Counted from the stretch's first letter, positions 44,782-55,846 are shown. The stretch: DNA of 64,000 nt from Phycisphaerae bacterium (GCA_014192545.1 BJHL01000003.1:186001-250000), one strand, 5' to 3'. Notes: generated by a model not told the origin, from the sequence alone. Numbers and translations are program-made.

Positions 44782-44845
44782 CCCTCGCTCCCTCGCTCCC
44801 TCGCTTCCTCGCTCCCCGATTCCGTCACTCCGTCACTTCGTCACT
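44782..44845. repeat. Octanucleotide array CCCTCGCT to CCGTCACT
   Basis: Eight units in uninterrupted period 8: three CCCTCGCT, TCCTCGCT, CCCCGATT, two CCGTCACT, TCGTCACT. The unit changes along the array without loss of phase, and the last part is inverted relative to the array at 44674. The rest of the 245-base gap holds the rplT terminator. Confidence 0.85.
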
Positions 44846-44852
44846 TCAAAAC

Positions 44853-44882
44853 AAAAAAAGCCCCCGCTCACCGCAGGGGCCT
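44853..44882 (-). terminator. Intrinsic terminator after rplT
   Basis: On the minus strand stem GCCCCTGC / GCGGGGGC (one G-U pair, loop GGTGA) is followed by seven T. It lies 36 bases after the rplT stop. Confidence 0.85.
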
Positions 44883-44918
44883 TCAAACTTCATCCTCAAA
44901 CCTTCGTTACTTCTCTTC

Positions 44919-45311
44919 TCACGCCACCGTGTGACGTGCACCCTTGGCCGCCGTTGCCTTGCTTGCCTTGGTCGCCGTTGCAACCAGCGTGTCAAACAGC
45001 TTGGGATCGCTGATCGCCACTTCGCTCAGCATCTTGCGGTTCAGAATGTTGCCCGCGTTCTTGAGCCCGTTGATGAACAGGCTGTACCGCGTGCCGCGCA
45101 TCCGGCAAGCCGCCGTAATACGCGTGATCCACAGCTTGCGATAATCGCGCTTGAGCCGGCGACGGTCGCGGAACGCATACACGCCCGCACGCATCACCGC
45201 ATTCGATGCACGATACTTGCTGGTGCTGTTGCTGCCGTAGTAGCCGCGGGCCTTGCGCAGAACACGATTACGAGCTTGGGTGCGAGCTGCACCTTTACGA
45301 ACGCGAGGCAT
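44919..45311 (-). CDS. rplT: 50S ribosomal protein L20
   Basis: Large-subunit protein needed for early 50S assembly. The 130-residue protein (usual about 118) begins 'MPRVRKGAARTQARNRVLRKARGYYG' region and has 'YRASNAVMRAGVYAFRDRRRLKRDYRKLWITRI', all typical of L20; the last 12 residues are an Ala/Lys-rich tail. ATG 45311 is chosen over the upstream frame because L20 begins MPRV and GGAG precedes it. It follows rpmI by 136 bases. In many bacteria L20 represses this operon; no site was identified. Confidence 0.96.
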   Translation of the reverse strand: MPRVRKGAARTQARNRVLRKARGYYGSNSTSKYRASNAVMRAGVYAFRDRRRLKRDYRKLWITRITAACRMRGTRYSLFINGLKNAGNILNRKMLSEVAISDPKLFDTLVATATKASKATAAKGARHTVA

Positions 45312-45447
45312 GGGAAACTCCAACCTTCATGGCTTGATCGGGGCACCGGCAATCCCAGTGACTTCTTCACCCGGCAAGCACGTGCGAAACAAACGCTCAC
45401 CACAGCACTTCATAACTAGACGAAGTGCGGGCAAGCACAATTTGCAA

Positions 45448-45744
45448 TTAGTCCTTCTTCGCAGTCTTCGCCGCTTCCTTCGCAGCCTTGCGCTGCGCAG
45501 GGCTGGGGCTGCGACGAATCGCCGTCCGGCTCTGCTCACGCCCGCGAATCCGGCGGAACAGCAGCTTTTCCAGACGCTTCGCGTCCGCGCTGCTCATGAA
45601 CGGATCGTTGCGATACTGACGCAGCTTCTGGCCGCCCTTGCCCGAGCGCAAGTGTTTGCGTCCGGCCGTACGGTGGCGAATCTTGCCGGTCTTGCTGATG
45701 CGAATGCGCTTGAGCAGACCTTTATGGCTCTTGTTCTTGGGCAT
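45448..45744 (-). CDS. rpmI: 50S ribosomal protein L35 with C-terminal extension
   Basis: Small large-subunit protein. Residues 1-65 read as L35 ('MPKNKSHKGLLKRIRIS', 'HRTAGRKHLRSGKGGQKLRQYR'), after which about 33 residues rich in Arg, Ala and Lys ('SRTAIRRSPSPAQRKAAKEAAK') extend the protein to 98 residues; usual L35 has 64-66. ATG 45744 is chosen because L35 begins MPKNK. infC, which normally precedes rpmI, is not here; the upstream neighbour is a divergent flotillin-like gene. Confidence 0.92.
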   Translation of the reverse strand: MPKNKSHKGLLKRIRISKTGKIRHRTAGRKHLRSGKGGQKLRQYRNDPFMSSADAKRLEKLLFRRIRGREQSRTAIRRSPSPAQRKAAKEAAKTAKKD

Positions 45745-45839
45745 AGCGGGCCTCAATCAATCAATGACTACCCGGCGCGACAACCAAACTTTGCCGGGTC
45801 GAGACTCTAGGCACCCCCCCGCTCGCTTTCCAGTCCCGG

Positions 45840-45863
45840 TAGGCCGCCCGTCCCGGGCGGCAG
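45840..45863 (+). repeat. Dispersed GC-rich palindrome, copy E
   Basis: TAG-G then stem GCCGCCCG, loop TCC, stem CGGGCGGC and AG, all perfectly paired. It lies in the divergent rpmI/flotillin spacer. Confidence 0.8.
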
Positions 45864-45988
45864 TATTCCAACCACCATCCAAACCACCCAACAACACTCC
45901 TGCAACCCCCACCCCCCTCTTCCCAACCACCCTACGAATATCGCACTATCCTCCCCGGGTTCCAATTCTTCCCAAAGGGGCTTTACCC

Positions 45989-47599
45989 ATGCAAACCGTT
46001 CCGTTCCTGCTCGCCCAGTCCGGCTCCAACGCCGCCCAACAAGCCGGTAGTGTTCTCTGGTTCCTAGGCCTCATCGTCGGCGGCCTGCTGATCTTTCTGT
46101 TCATCAGCATTCTCGTCGTCCGCCAGTACAAACGCTGCCCCAGCAACCGCATCCTCGTCATCTACGGACGCGTCGGCAAAGACAAATCCAGCAAGTGTCT
46201 CCACGGCGGCGGCGCATTCATCGTGCCGCTCGTGCAAGACTACTCCTACCTCTCCCTCGAACCCATCGTCATCGAAGTCCCCCTCGAAGGCGCACTGTCA
46301 CTCAACAACATCCGCGTCAACGCGCCGGCCACCTTCACCGTCGCCATCTCCACCGACCCCATCATCATGCAAAACGCCGCCGAGCGTTTGCTCAACTTGC
46401 CCATCCAAGTCATCCGTGAACAAGCCCAGGACATCATCCTGGGCCAGCTGCGACTCGTCATCGCGACCATGTCGATCGAAGAGATCAACAAGGACCGCGA
46501 GAAGTTCATGAACCTCATCAACAAGAACGTCGCCGAAGAAATCAACAAGATTGGCCTCGAACTGATTAACGTCAACATCCGCGACATCACCGACGAATCA
46601 GGCTATATCCAAGCCATCGGCAAGCGCGCCGCCGCCGACGCCATCAACCGCGCGAAGGTCGAAGTCGCCGAAGCCGAGCGCGAAGGTGCGACAGGCGAAG
46701 CCGCCGCCGTGCGCGACAAAGAGGTCCGCGTCGCCGCCGAACGTGCCGGTGCCGCCGAAGGCCAAAAGCTCGCCGAGCAAAAGCAACGCGTCGCCATCGC
46801 CGCCCTCGAAGCAACAGCCGTGCAAGGCGAAGCCCAGGCCCAGCGCGACCGCGAAATCACGATGGCCCAGCGCACCGCTGAAACCCTCGTCGCGCAAAAA
46901 CAAGCCCAGCAAGAGCAACGCGTCCGCGTCGCCGAAGCTGAAGCTGCCGCAGTAATCGGCGAAAACACCAGCAAGCAGCGCATGGCCGAAAGCCAAGCCA
47001 GCCTCGCCGAAATCCAAGCCGAAGCCCGCCGCCGCGCTGAAGTCGCAACCGCCAAAGCCGCCGAAGCAATCTCCATCGCGCAGCGCGAACAAGAACTCGC
47101 CAAACTCGCCAAAGAAATCGTCGTCCCGCAAGAAATCGAAAAGCAGCGCATCACCCTCGCCGCCGAAGCCGAAGCCGAAAAGCGCCGCCGCGAAGCCCAA
47201 GGTGAAGCCGACGCCATCATGGCGAAGTACGAAGCCGAAGCCAAGGGCGTGCAACTCGTGATGGAAGCCAAAGCCGAAGGCTACCGCAAACTCATCGCCG
47301 CCGCCGGCAGCGACCCCAGCGTTGGCCCCACCCTCCTGCTCATCGAGCAACTCCCCAAACTCGTCGAGCAACAAGTCAAAGCCATCCAAGGCGTCAAGAT
47401 CGACAAGATTGTCGTCTGGGACAACGGCAACGACGGCAGCGGCCGCAACACCACCGCCGACTTCCTCAGCGGCATGGTCGGCAGCCTCCCCAAACTCCAC
47501 GAACTCGCCGCCCAAGCCGGCATCGAGCTCCCGCCCGCCCTGGGCCGCCTCAAACCCACCGACTCGCCTGCTCCCAAACAAACTCCCAAGCCCGATTAA
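45989..47599 (+). CDS. Flotillin-like SPFH/band 7 membrane scaffold protein
   Basis: Membrane-associated scaffold of the flotillin type, thought to organise membrane microdomains. The 536-residue protein has one N-terminal membrane helix (about 18-45, 'VLWFLGLIVGGLLIFLFISILVV'), an SPFH domain ('RCPSNRILVIYGRVG' to 'INVNIRDITDESGYI', about 50-215), a very long Ala/Glu-rich coiled coil (about 215-430) and a C-terminal part ending in a Pro/Lys tail. I chose ATG 45989, preceded by AAGGGG. No NfeD partner is adjacent; a metallophosphoesterase gene follows 15 bases later. Confidence 0.92.
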   Translation: MQTVPFLLAQSGSNAAQQAGSVLWFLGLIVGGLLIFLFISILVVRQYKRCPSNRILVIYGRVGKDKSSKCLHGGGAFIVPLVQDYSYLSLEPIVIEVPLEGALSLNNIRVNAPATFTVAISTDPIIMQNAAERLLNLPIQVIREQAQDIILGQLRLVIATMSIEEINKDREKFMNLINKNVAEEINKIGLELINVNIRDITDESGYIQAIGKRAAADAINRAKVEVAEAEREGATGEAAAVRDKEVRVAAERAGAAEGQKLAEQKQRVAIAALEATAVQGEAQAQRDREITMAQRTAETLVAQKQAQQEQRVRVAEAEAAAVIGENTSKQRMAESQASLAEIQAEARRRAEVATAKAAEAISIAQREQELAKLAKEIVVPQEIEKQRITLAAEAEAEKRRREAQGEADAIMAKYEAEAKGVQLVMEAKAEGYRKLIAAAGSDPSVGPTLLLIEQLPKLVEQQVKAIQGVKIDKIVVWDNGNDGSGRNTTADFLSGMVGSLPKLHELAAQAGIELPPALGRLKPTDSPAPKQTPKPD

Positions 47600-47614
47600 G
47601 CCGACATATCCAGC

Positions 47615-48919
47615 ATGCTCGCCGCCCTCGCCACATCCGCCCGCACCTACGCGTGGCTGCTCCTCAAACGCTGGTGGTGGCGGCTGCTGCTCATCACCCT
47701 CCTCTGCGGCCTCGCAGGTTCCGCCTGCGCCTACGTCATCTGGAAGCAAACCGCCGAACCACCCAAGCCGCAAACTCGCGCTTGGGTCAGCCTCCACAAC
47801 ACCGCCACCCTCGCCTGCATCTTCGGTCGCGGCGTCGCTGGCGTCGTCCACGGCAAAGTCAATCTCGACGATAAACGCTACGCCGCCGTCATGGGCGCAA
47901 GCGGCATGATCCCCTGGGCCATGCTCATGATCGCATGGTTCGCCGCCCGCGACATCTACCTCCGCAAACCCCTGCAAAAACCCAAAGCCCGCATCCCAGG
48001 CGAGATCATCGAAATCACGCGCGAAGACCGCACGCTCCTCTCACGCCGCCGACTCATCTTCGACGCTGGCTCCGGCGCCGGAGCCCTCGCCGCCGCTGGC
48101 CTCGCAACCAAGTCACTCGCCATAGACCCCTGGGAAATCCAAACCCGCGCCTACACCGTCACCATCCCCAACCTCCCCGCGTCGCTCAACAACCTCAAAC
48201 TCGTCCAACTCAGCGACATGCACCTGGGCCCGCGCGTCAGCAGCGAGTTCATCTCGCAATGCGCCCAAATCGCTCTCAACCTCAAGCCCGACATCCTCCT
48301 GCTCACAGGCGACTTCTGCCACAAAGGCGCCCGCTACCGCGAACAAGTCAACGCCTGCGTCGACGCCCTCATGCTCGACAAATTCGACTGCCCCAAATTC
48401 GGCGTCCTCGGCAACCACGACTGGTACGGCAACGGCCAACTCGCCGCCGACACCCTCGCCAGCCGCAGCGTCCGCATGCTCGACAACACTCGCATCTTCC
48501 TCGATGCCCAGTCGCGCCAACTCCGCACGCGCCCACCAAAGTCCGACGCCCTCTGCTTCGCTGGCATCGCCGACTACCTCGAAGCCGTCATCAACCCCGC
48601 CGCCGCCCTCGCCGACATTCCCGATGGCATCCCCACCATTCTCCTCAGCCACAACCCCGACACCTGCGAAGACCCCATGGTCCTCCAGTTCGCCACGCGC
48701 ATCAACCTCATGTGCAGCGGCCACACCCACGGCGGCCAAGTCCGCATCCCGTTTTTAGGTACCCCACTCGTCCCCAGCCGCTACAAAGGCAAATACGCCG
48801 GCGGCCTCATGCAAGGCCCCGCCTTCCCCATCGTCATCTCACGCGGCATAGGCACCAGCCTCCTGCCCATTCGCTTCAACGTTCCCGCTGAAGTTGTGCA
48901 GATCACACTCACAAAATGA
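47615..48919 (+). CDS. Membrane-anchored metallophosphoesterase
   Basis: Calcineurin-like phosphoesterase, 434 residues. The N-terminal 150 residues have two or three membrane helices and a linker ('SRRRLIFDAGSGAGALAAAG'), which may also resemble a twin-arginine region. The catalytic domain has the metal motifs 'KLVQLSDMHLGP' (DxH), 'ILLLTGDF' (GD), 'VLGNHDWYGN' (GNHD), 'ILLSHNPD' (H) and 'CSGHTHGGQVRIP' (GHTH). The layout resembles YkuE/YaeI-type enzymes proposed to act on UDP-2,3-diacylglucosamine or other lipids; the substrate here is not known. It is probably co-transcribed with the flotillin-like gene. Confidence 0.88.
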   Translation: MLAALATSARTYAWLLLKRWWWRLLLITLLCGLAGSACAYVIWKQTAEPPKPQTRAWVSLHNTATLACIFGRGVAGVVHGKVNLDDKRYAAVMGASGMIPWAMLMIAWFAARDIYLRKPLQKPKARIPGEIIEITREDRTLLSRRRLIFDAGSGAGALAAAGLATKSLAIDPWEIQTRAYTVTIPNLPASLNNLKLVQLSDMHLGPRVSSEFISQCAQIALNLKPDILLLTGDFCHKGARYREQVNACVDALMLDKFDCPKFGVLGNHDWYGNGQLAADTLASRSVRMLDNTRIFLDAQSRQLRTRPPKSDALCFAGIADYLEAVINPAAALADIPDGIPTILLSHNPDTCEDPMVLQFATRINLMCSGHTHGGQVRIPFLGTPLVPSRYKGKYAGGLMQGPAFPIVISRGIGTSLLPIRFNVPAEVVQITLTK

Positions 48920-48973
48920 CTCGCAATCGTGCTCGCACGTTCGCGGCTCGCACACTTGCCGTATGCTCGACGC

Positions 48974-51531
<2,558 letters not shown>

Positions 51532-51555
51532 CACATACCTTCTCCTACGCATCCA

Positions 51556-51595
51556 CACTTCGTCACTTCGTCACTCCGTCACTTCGTCACTCCCC
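51556..51595. repeat. Octanucleotide array CACTTCGT
   Basis: Five period-8 units (three CACTTCGT, one CACTCCGT and a final CACTCCCC) between the ligA stop and the CYTH start, ending two bases before the ATG. Same octamer family as at 44674-44845. Confidence 0.85.
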
Positions 51596-51597
51596 CC

Positions 51598-52143
51598 ATG
51601 CACAACGTCGAAATCAAATCCGAACTCCGCGACCTCACCATCGCCCGCGCCATCTGCCAGTCCATCAACGCCACCTTCATCCTCACCTTCGACCAGACCG
51701 ACACCTACTTCAAACTCCCCCAAGGCCGCCTCAAGCGCCGCGAAACCCAAGGCGAACCCGTCGAATACGTCTTCTACGAACGCGCCGATCGCGCCGCCCC
51801 CAAACTCAGCAAGTTCACCATCTTCTCCGAGGAGCAAGCCCTCGAACGATTCGGCACCCTCCCCATGCCCATCTGGGTCACCGTCCGCAAGACGCGCGAA
51901 CTCTGGCTCATAGGCCCCACGCGCATCCACCTCGATCAGGTCCAACAACTCGGCACCTTCCTCGAATTCGAAAGCCTCGTCACCCGCGAGAACAACGTCG
52001 CCCGCGCCCACGAACACATCACGTTCCTGCGCGAAACATTCCGCCCCGTGCTGGGCGAACTCATCGATTGCAGCTACAGCGACATGCTCAGCCGCGAACT
52101 TGAAGACCAAGCCACCAGCCAGCGTCTGCTGCCTCCCGCCTAA
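51598..52143 (+). CDS. CYTH domain protein (class IV adenylate cyclase-like)
   Basis: A 181-residue protein of the CYTH (triphosphate tunnel) superfamily. It opens 'MHNVEIKSELRDLTIARAI', with ExK as a partial form of the N-terminal ExExK metal motif, and has 'QTDTYFKLPQGRLKRRE' (lysine and arginine side of the tunnel), 'VEYVFYERAD', 'VRKTRELWLI' and 'RIHLDQVQQLGTFLEFESLV'. Such proteins include CyaB-type cyclases and thiamine-triphosphatase-like enzymes; which reaction this one catalyses is unclear. An octanucleotide array occupies the place of its ribosome binding site. Confidence 0.85.
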   Translation: MHNVEIKSELRDLTIARAICQSINATFILTFDQTDTYFKLPQGRLKRRETQGEPVEYVFYERADRAAPKLSKFTIFSEEQALERFGTLPMPIWVTVRKTRELWLIGPTRIHLDQVQQLGTFLEFESLVTRENNVARAHEHITFLRETFRPVLGELIDCSYSDMLSRELEDQATSQRLLPPA

Positions 52144-52298
52144 GGCAAGTCGATAAACACCCGCCAAACGTCACCGATAACCCAGCCTCATAACCCCCAC
52201 AACCCGCAACTTCGCGGCGATTTCTTCGCATTTTCTCTTGCTTCCCTCAAGTTTCCTGCGATGCTGAGCAACCAATCGCGTGTCCAACGCGCATCTCT

Positions 52299-52325
52299 GT
52301 CGGGCCCGCGCGTGGAACGGGCCCG
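52299..52325. other. GC-rich inverted repeat upstream of secreted protein gene
   Basis: Two copies of CGGGCCCG, itself a palindrome, separated by nine bases. It lies in a 243-base gap between the CYTH gene and the next gene. No other structure or gene is evident in this gap. Confidence 0.4.
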
Positions 52326-52386
52326 GCAGTCTTCGCGCTGCATTCAGATGATCGCCGCACCCTCGCTGCGATCCAGAAAGGTTCCC

Positions 52387-53220
52387 ATGCTCGCCTCCAT
52401 TGCCCTGGCTTCCATCGAACTCGCCTCCACCCTCGCCACCGGCTCCATGAACGGCATCACCCTCACGCCCGCCGCCATCAAAATCGCCGAAGCCGTCGCC
52501 ACCACCAACACCGCCGGCATCATCAACTTCAACAACACCCTCGGCCGCGGCAAAGCCCTCGATCAGCCTTATATCACCAACGACCCTACAGGCCACGCCC
52601 CGCAAAACGGCCGCCTCTGGCAAAGCAAAAACGTCTTCATTGGACCTGGCCCCTCGCCCAGTCACCTCAGCGCAAACTGCGAAGAGCCCGGCCCCACCGC
52701 CTTCGGCCTCAGCGCGAACGACCGCACCACCATCCTCGTCCAAGTCGGCACCGTCAAAGTCGGCATCAGCCCCTGGCAGCGCCTCGAAGGCCGCGCCAAC
52801 CGCCGCTATGAAGACGCCCGCCTCAATTGGCTCTATGAACGCGGCTATACCACCGGCGTGCGCACTTTCGTAAACGACGCCTACGCCCAGCCCCCTGCTG
52901 CCGCCGCAACGCGCGATCTGCAACCGCTCGACGACGCCTACACGCTCAACACGCAACCCGCCGCGAATCAGCCCGTGCGCTTCGAAGACATCCAACCCCG
53001 CGCAACGATCCGCATTCCCGCCGACGCCCCGCGCTTCCGCAAGCGCATGCACGTGCAGTCGCACTGCCAACCCGTCGTTTACGTTGCGTGCAATGGCGAA
53101 CGCCAAGTGCAAACCATCACAGGTCGCGGCAACTCCTACGAACCCACGCGCGTGATCACCTCACAGCCTGTCGTCGTAGCACCCGCGCCAGCCCCAACAA
53201 CTGTCGCAACCGCGCAGTAA
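52387..53220 (+). CDS. Unknown protein, possibly exported
   Basis: A 277-residue protein I do not recognise. The first 35 residues are hydrophobic and Ala/Leu/Thr-rich ('LASIALASIELASTLATGSM') but lack a basic start, so export is uncertain. The middle has 'TAGIINFNNTLGRGKALDQPYITND' and 'VGTVKVGISPWQRLEGRANRRYEDARLNWLYERGYTTGVRTFVNDA'. The last third is Pro/Ala-rich with two isolated Cys and ends in a Pro-Ala-Pro-rich tail. ATG 52387 is preceded by AAAGG. A strong hairpin (53282-53323) follows the gene. Confidence 0.6.
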   Translation: MLASIALASIELASTLATGSMNGITLTPAAIKIAEAVATTNTAGIINFNNTLGRGKALDQPYITNDPTGHAPQNGRLWQSKNVFIGPGPSPSHLSANCEEPGPTAFGLSANDRTTILVQVGTVKVGISPWQRLEGRANRRYEDARLNWLYERGYTTGVRTFVNDAYAQPPAAAATRDLQPLDDAYTLNTQPAANQPVRFEDIQPRATIRIPADAPRFRKRMHVQSHCQPVVYVACNGERQVQTITGRGNSYEPTRVITSQPVVVAPAPAPTTVATAQ

Positions 53221-53281
53221 TCCGCCGCGAATAGATTGAAGAAGTTTGTCGTAAACCAGTTTCCGCAACCCACGCCTTTGT

Positions 53282-53323
53282 AACGCTCCGCACGCGCTTC
53301 TCCCTTCACGCGTGCGGAGCGTT
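53282..53323. terminator. Long perfect hairpin before xseA
   Basis: A 15-bp perfect stem AACGCTCCGCACGCG / CGCGTGCGGAGCGTT with a 12-base loop, 61 bases after the previous stop. Only a weak T tract follows (CTGCATTTC), so it may be a Rho-assisted terminator or an mRNA-stability element. Confidence 0.6.
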
Positions 53324-53359
53324 CTGCATTTCACTCATCACACCTCAATACACTCGCCC

Positions 53360-54829
53360 GTGACCGACCGGCTCCCCTTCAATCCCGCCAACCTCCCCTC
53401 GCGCATCAAGCCCGCGCCGCCTGCTGCGGCTCCTCTCACCGTCTCGCAACTCGCCGCCCGCATCGACACCACGCTCAAGCAAGGCCTGCCCGATGCCCTT
53501 CGCGTCACGGGCGAAGTCTCCGGCTTTCGCGACCGCACGCACTGGTACTTTGATCTCAAAGATGGCACCAGCGTCATCAACTGCGTCATGTTCGCCAGTG
53601 CAGCCAAACGCGCCGGCTTCACACCTGCAATCGGCCAACAAGTCCTCGTGAAAGGCCGCATCGATTTCTACGCCCCCGCCGGCAAAATCAGCTTCATCCT
53701 CGACACCATCGAGCCCGCCGGCGCCGGCGCACTCGAATTACAACTGCGCAAACTCCTCGAAGAAGTGCGTGAACTAGGCTGGACGTCGCCTGATCGCAAA
53801 CGTCCGCTCCCATTTTTCCCACGCCGCATCGCCGTTATCACCAGCCGCTCCGGTGCCGCGCTGCAAGATGTCCTCGTCACCATGCAGCGCCGCTGCCCCG
53901 CTGTCGACGTCCTGCTCGTCGACGCCCGCATGCAAGGCGACGCCGCCATTCCCGAAATCATCGCCGCGCTGCACCATCTCTCACGCAATCACGCGTCTCT
54001 CGCCATCGACGCCATTCTCCTCACCCGAGGCGGCGGCTCCATGGAAGACCTCTGGTGCTTCAACGACCGCGAAGTCGCCCGCGCAATTGTCGAGTGTCCA
54101 ATTCCCGTCGTCGCCGCCATTGGCCACGAAACTGACACCACCATCGCCGAACTCGTCGCCGACGAACGCTGTGCAACGCCCACACAAGCCGCGATGCGTC
54201 TCACACCCGACCGCGAAGCCCTCACGCGCCAGCTCGACGCAACCCGCTCTCGCCTCGACCTGCTCATCACGCGCCGCATCGACGCACACGCCAAGCACAT
54301 CACGCTCCTCGCACGCACGCCGCTCTTCGCCAATCCCGCCGAGCACTTCGCCGCCGCCGAAGAACAACTCGTACACGCCCACCGTTACCTAGACAACGCC
54401 CTGCGCACCCGCCTGCTACAAGCCAAGCAGCACATCACGCATCACACCACGCGCGTCGAGCGCACCAAGCCCACCGCCGTCCTCGCTCGCCTGACCCAGC
54501 AACTTCGCAGCAGCGAACGCGACTTCACCCGCGCCATGACCACGCGTCTTGTTCGCAACGCCGCTCAACTCACCGCAGCCCAGCGCACGCTCGAAGCCGT
54601 CAGCCCCAACCGCGTTTTGGAACGAGGGTTCTCCGTCACCACCCGCGCCGACGGCACAATCGTGCGCAAACCCGCCGACGTACGAGCGGGCGAACTCCTC
54701 GCCACACGCCTCGCCGAAGGCACAATCGCCTCCCGCGTCGAAGGTGCCCAGCAACTGCCCAAACTCACATCTCGCAAACGCACCAGCGCGCCGCCGCAAG
54801 GCCCCAACCTCTTCGACATCGATAGATGA
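53360..54829 (+). CDS. xseA: Exodeoxyribonuclease VII large subunit
   Basis: Large subunit of the single-strand exonuclease ExoVII used in repair. The 489-residue protein has the N-terminal OB fold ('LTVSQLAARIDTTL', 'VTGEVSGFRDRTHWYFDLKD'), the catalytic core 'KRPLPFFPRRIAVITSRSGAALQDV', 'AILLTRGGGSMEDLWCFNDREVARAI' and 'VVAAIGHETDTTIAELVADERCATPTQAA', then the long coiled coil and a C-terminal 'RVLERGFSVTTRADGTIVRKPADVRAGE' block. I chose the GTG at 53360, because the longer frame starts at a GTG inside the 3' arm of the hairpin at 53282. xseB is not adjacent. Confidence 0.94.
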   Translation: MTDRLPFNPANLPSRIKPAPPAAAPLTVSQLAARIDTTLKQGLPDALRVTGEVSGFRDRTHWYFDLKDGTSVINCVMFASAAKRAGFTPAIGQQVLVKGRIDFYAPAGKISFILDTIEPAGAGALELQLRKLLEEVRELGWTSPDRKRPLPFFPRRIAVITSRSGAALQDVLVTMQRRCPAVDVLLVDARMQGDAAIPEIIAALHHLSRNHASLAIDAILLTRGGGSMEDLWCFNDREVARAIVECPIPVVAAIGHETDTTIAELVADERCATPTQAAMRLTPDREALTRQLDATRSRLDLLITRRIDAHAKHITLLARTPLFANPAEHFAAAEEQLVHAHRYLDNALRTRLLQAKQHITHHTTRVERTKPTAVLARLTQQLRSSERDFTRAMTTRLVRNAAQLTAAQRTLEAVSPNRVLERGFSVTTRADGTIVRKPADVRAGELLATRLAEGTIASRVEGAQQLPKLTSRKRTSAPPQGPNLFDIDR

Positions 54830-54830
54830 T

Positions 54831-55820
54831 TCACCGCGCCTGACTCTCCCCGTCATCCACCTTCCCCACCAAATCCATCACGCTCGCCCCTTGCTCGCGC
54901 GTCCACTTCTCCAGCCCTTTCACTACCTTGATCGGACACCGCGGATCCGCAAACAGTCCCGTCCCCACTTCCACCGCCGTCGCTCCCGCCAAAACAAACT
55001 CCGCCGCGTGCTCCCAAGTGAACACGCCGCCAATCCCAACAATCGGCGTCTGCGCCGCCTTCGCAAAATTGCGATGCACGTCATACACCAGCTTCACCGC
55101 CATCGCATGCACCGCTGGCCCCGACAAACCACCTGAAATCCGCCCCAATTTCGGCTTGCGCGTCCGCACATCAATCGCCATCGCCGGCGTCGTATTCGCA
55201 ATGCACAACGCATCCGCACCAGGCCGCTTGTTGGGCCCCGTGGGCGAACTCTGCGGCACATCCACCGCCGCCCGCGCGATATCCGTCATCGTGATCTTGC
55301 CCGTGGGAATCGGACTCAGCTTCACAAAGAGCCGCGTATTGGTCAGCACCGCGCGCGTCTCACGAATGAGCTCCGTCAGCAGCGCCGGGTCCGCCGCAAA
55401 CTCGCACCCCTTGTGAACATTCGGACAACTCACGTTCAGCTCCACCGCCGAAATCGTGTCAATCGCATTCATCGCCGCCGCCACGCGCACGTAATCATCA
55501 ACGCTAAAGCCCGCAATCGACCCAATCACCGGGCACCCCACCTGCGGAATCTTCGGCGCGTAATCCTTCACAAACGCATCAATCCCCGGGTTCGCCAGCC
55601 CCACCGCATTCAGCATACCCGCATCAACCGGCACCACCCGCCAAGGCCTGTTCCCCTCGCGCGCAAGCGGCGTAATGCTCTTGGTCACAATCGCGCCCAC
55701 ACGCGACAAATCCAGCGCATCGCGCAGCTCATCCAGCGTCCCCGCCGTCCCCGCGGCAAGCATCACCGGATTCGCCAGCTGCAAACCCGCCAAGTTGACC
55801 GCAACCGCTGCCTCTGCCAT
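54831..55820 (-). CDS. pyrD: Dihydroorotate dehydrogenase, class 1 type
   Basis: Flavoenzyme of pyrimidine synthesis oxidising dihydroorotate to orotate. The 329-residue protein has 'LQLANPVMLAAGTAG', 'ELNVSCPNVHKGC' with the Cys base typical of class 1 (cytosolic) enzymes, 'LFVKLSPIPTGKITMTDIA', 'GGLSGPAVHAMAVKLVYDV' and the FMN-phosphate loops 'VGIGGVFTWEHAAEFVLAGATAVEVGTGLFADP'. This is the 1B-like pattern, which needs a PyrK partner not seen nearby. It converges with xseA, only one base apart. Confidence 0.93.
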   Translation of the reverse strand: MAEAAVAVNLAGLQLANPVMLAAGTAGTLDELRDALDLSRVGAIVTKSITPLAREGNRPWRVVPVDAGMLNAVGLANPGIDAFVKDYAPKIPQVGCPVIGSIAGFSVDDYVRVAAAMNAIDTISAVELNVSCPNVHKGCEFAADPALLTELIRETRAVLTNTRLFVKLSPIPTGKITMTDIARAAVDVPQSSPTGPNKRPGADALCIANTTPAMAIDVRTRKPKLGRISGGLSGPAVHAMAVKLVYDVHRNFAKAAQTPIVGIGGVFTWEHAAEFVLAGATAVEVGTGLFADPRCPIKVVKGLEKWTREQGASVMDLVGKVDDGESQAR

Positions 55821-55846
55821 GCATCACTTTACGGCGAGCCACCCGC

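Noticed and set aside
44674..44845. CRISPR-like repeat region
   Set aside because: Units are 8 bases with no spacers, and no cas genes are present.
46598..47977. Long open frame (459 codons) antisense to the flotillin-like gene
   Set aside because: The Gly/Phe/Leu-rich product is the reverse reading of an Ala/Glu coiled coil; no motif is present.
53312..53359. Upstream GTG start for xseA
   Set aside because: It lies in the 3' arm of a 15-bp hairpin that belongs to the preceding gene's end, and the added residues do not resemble the family.
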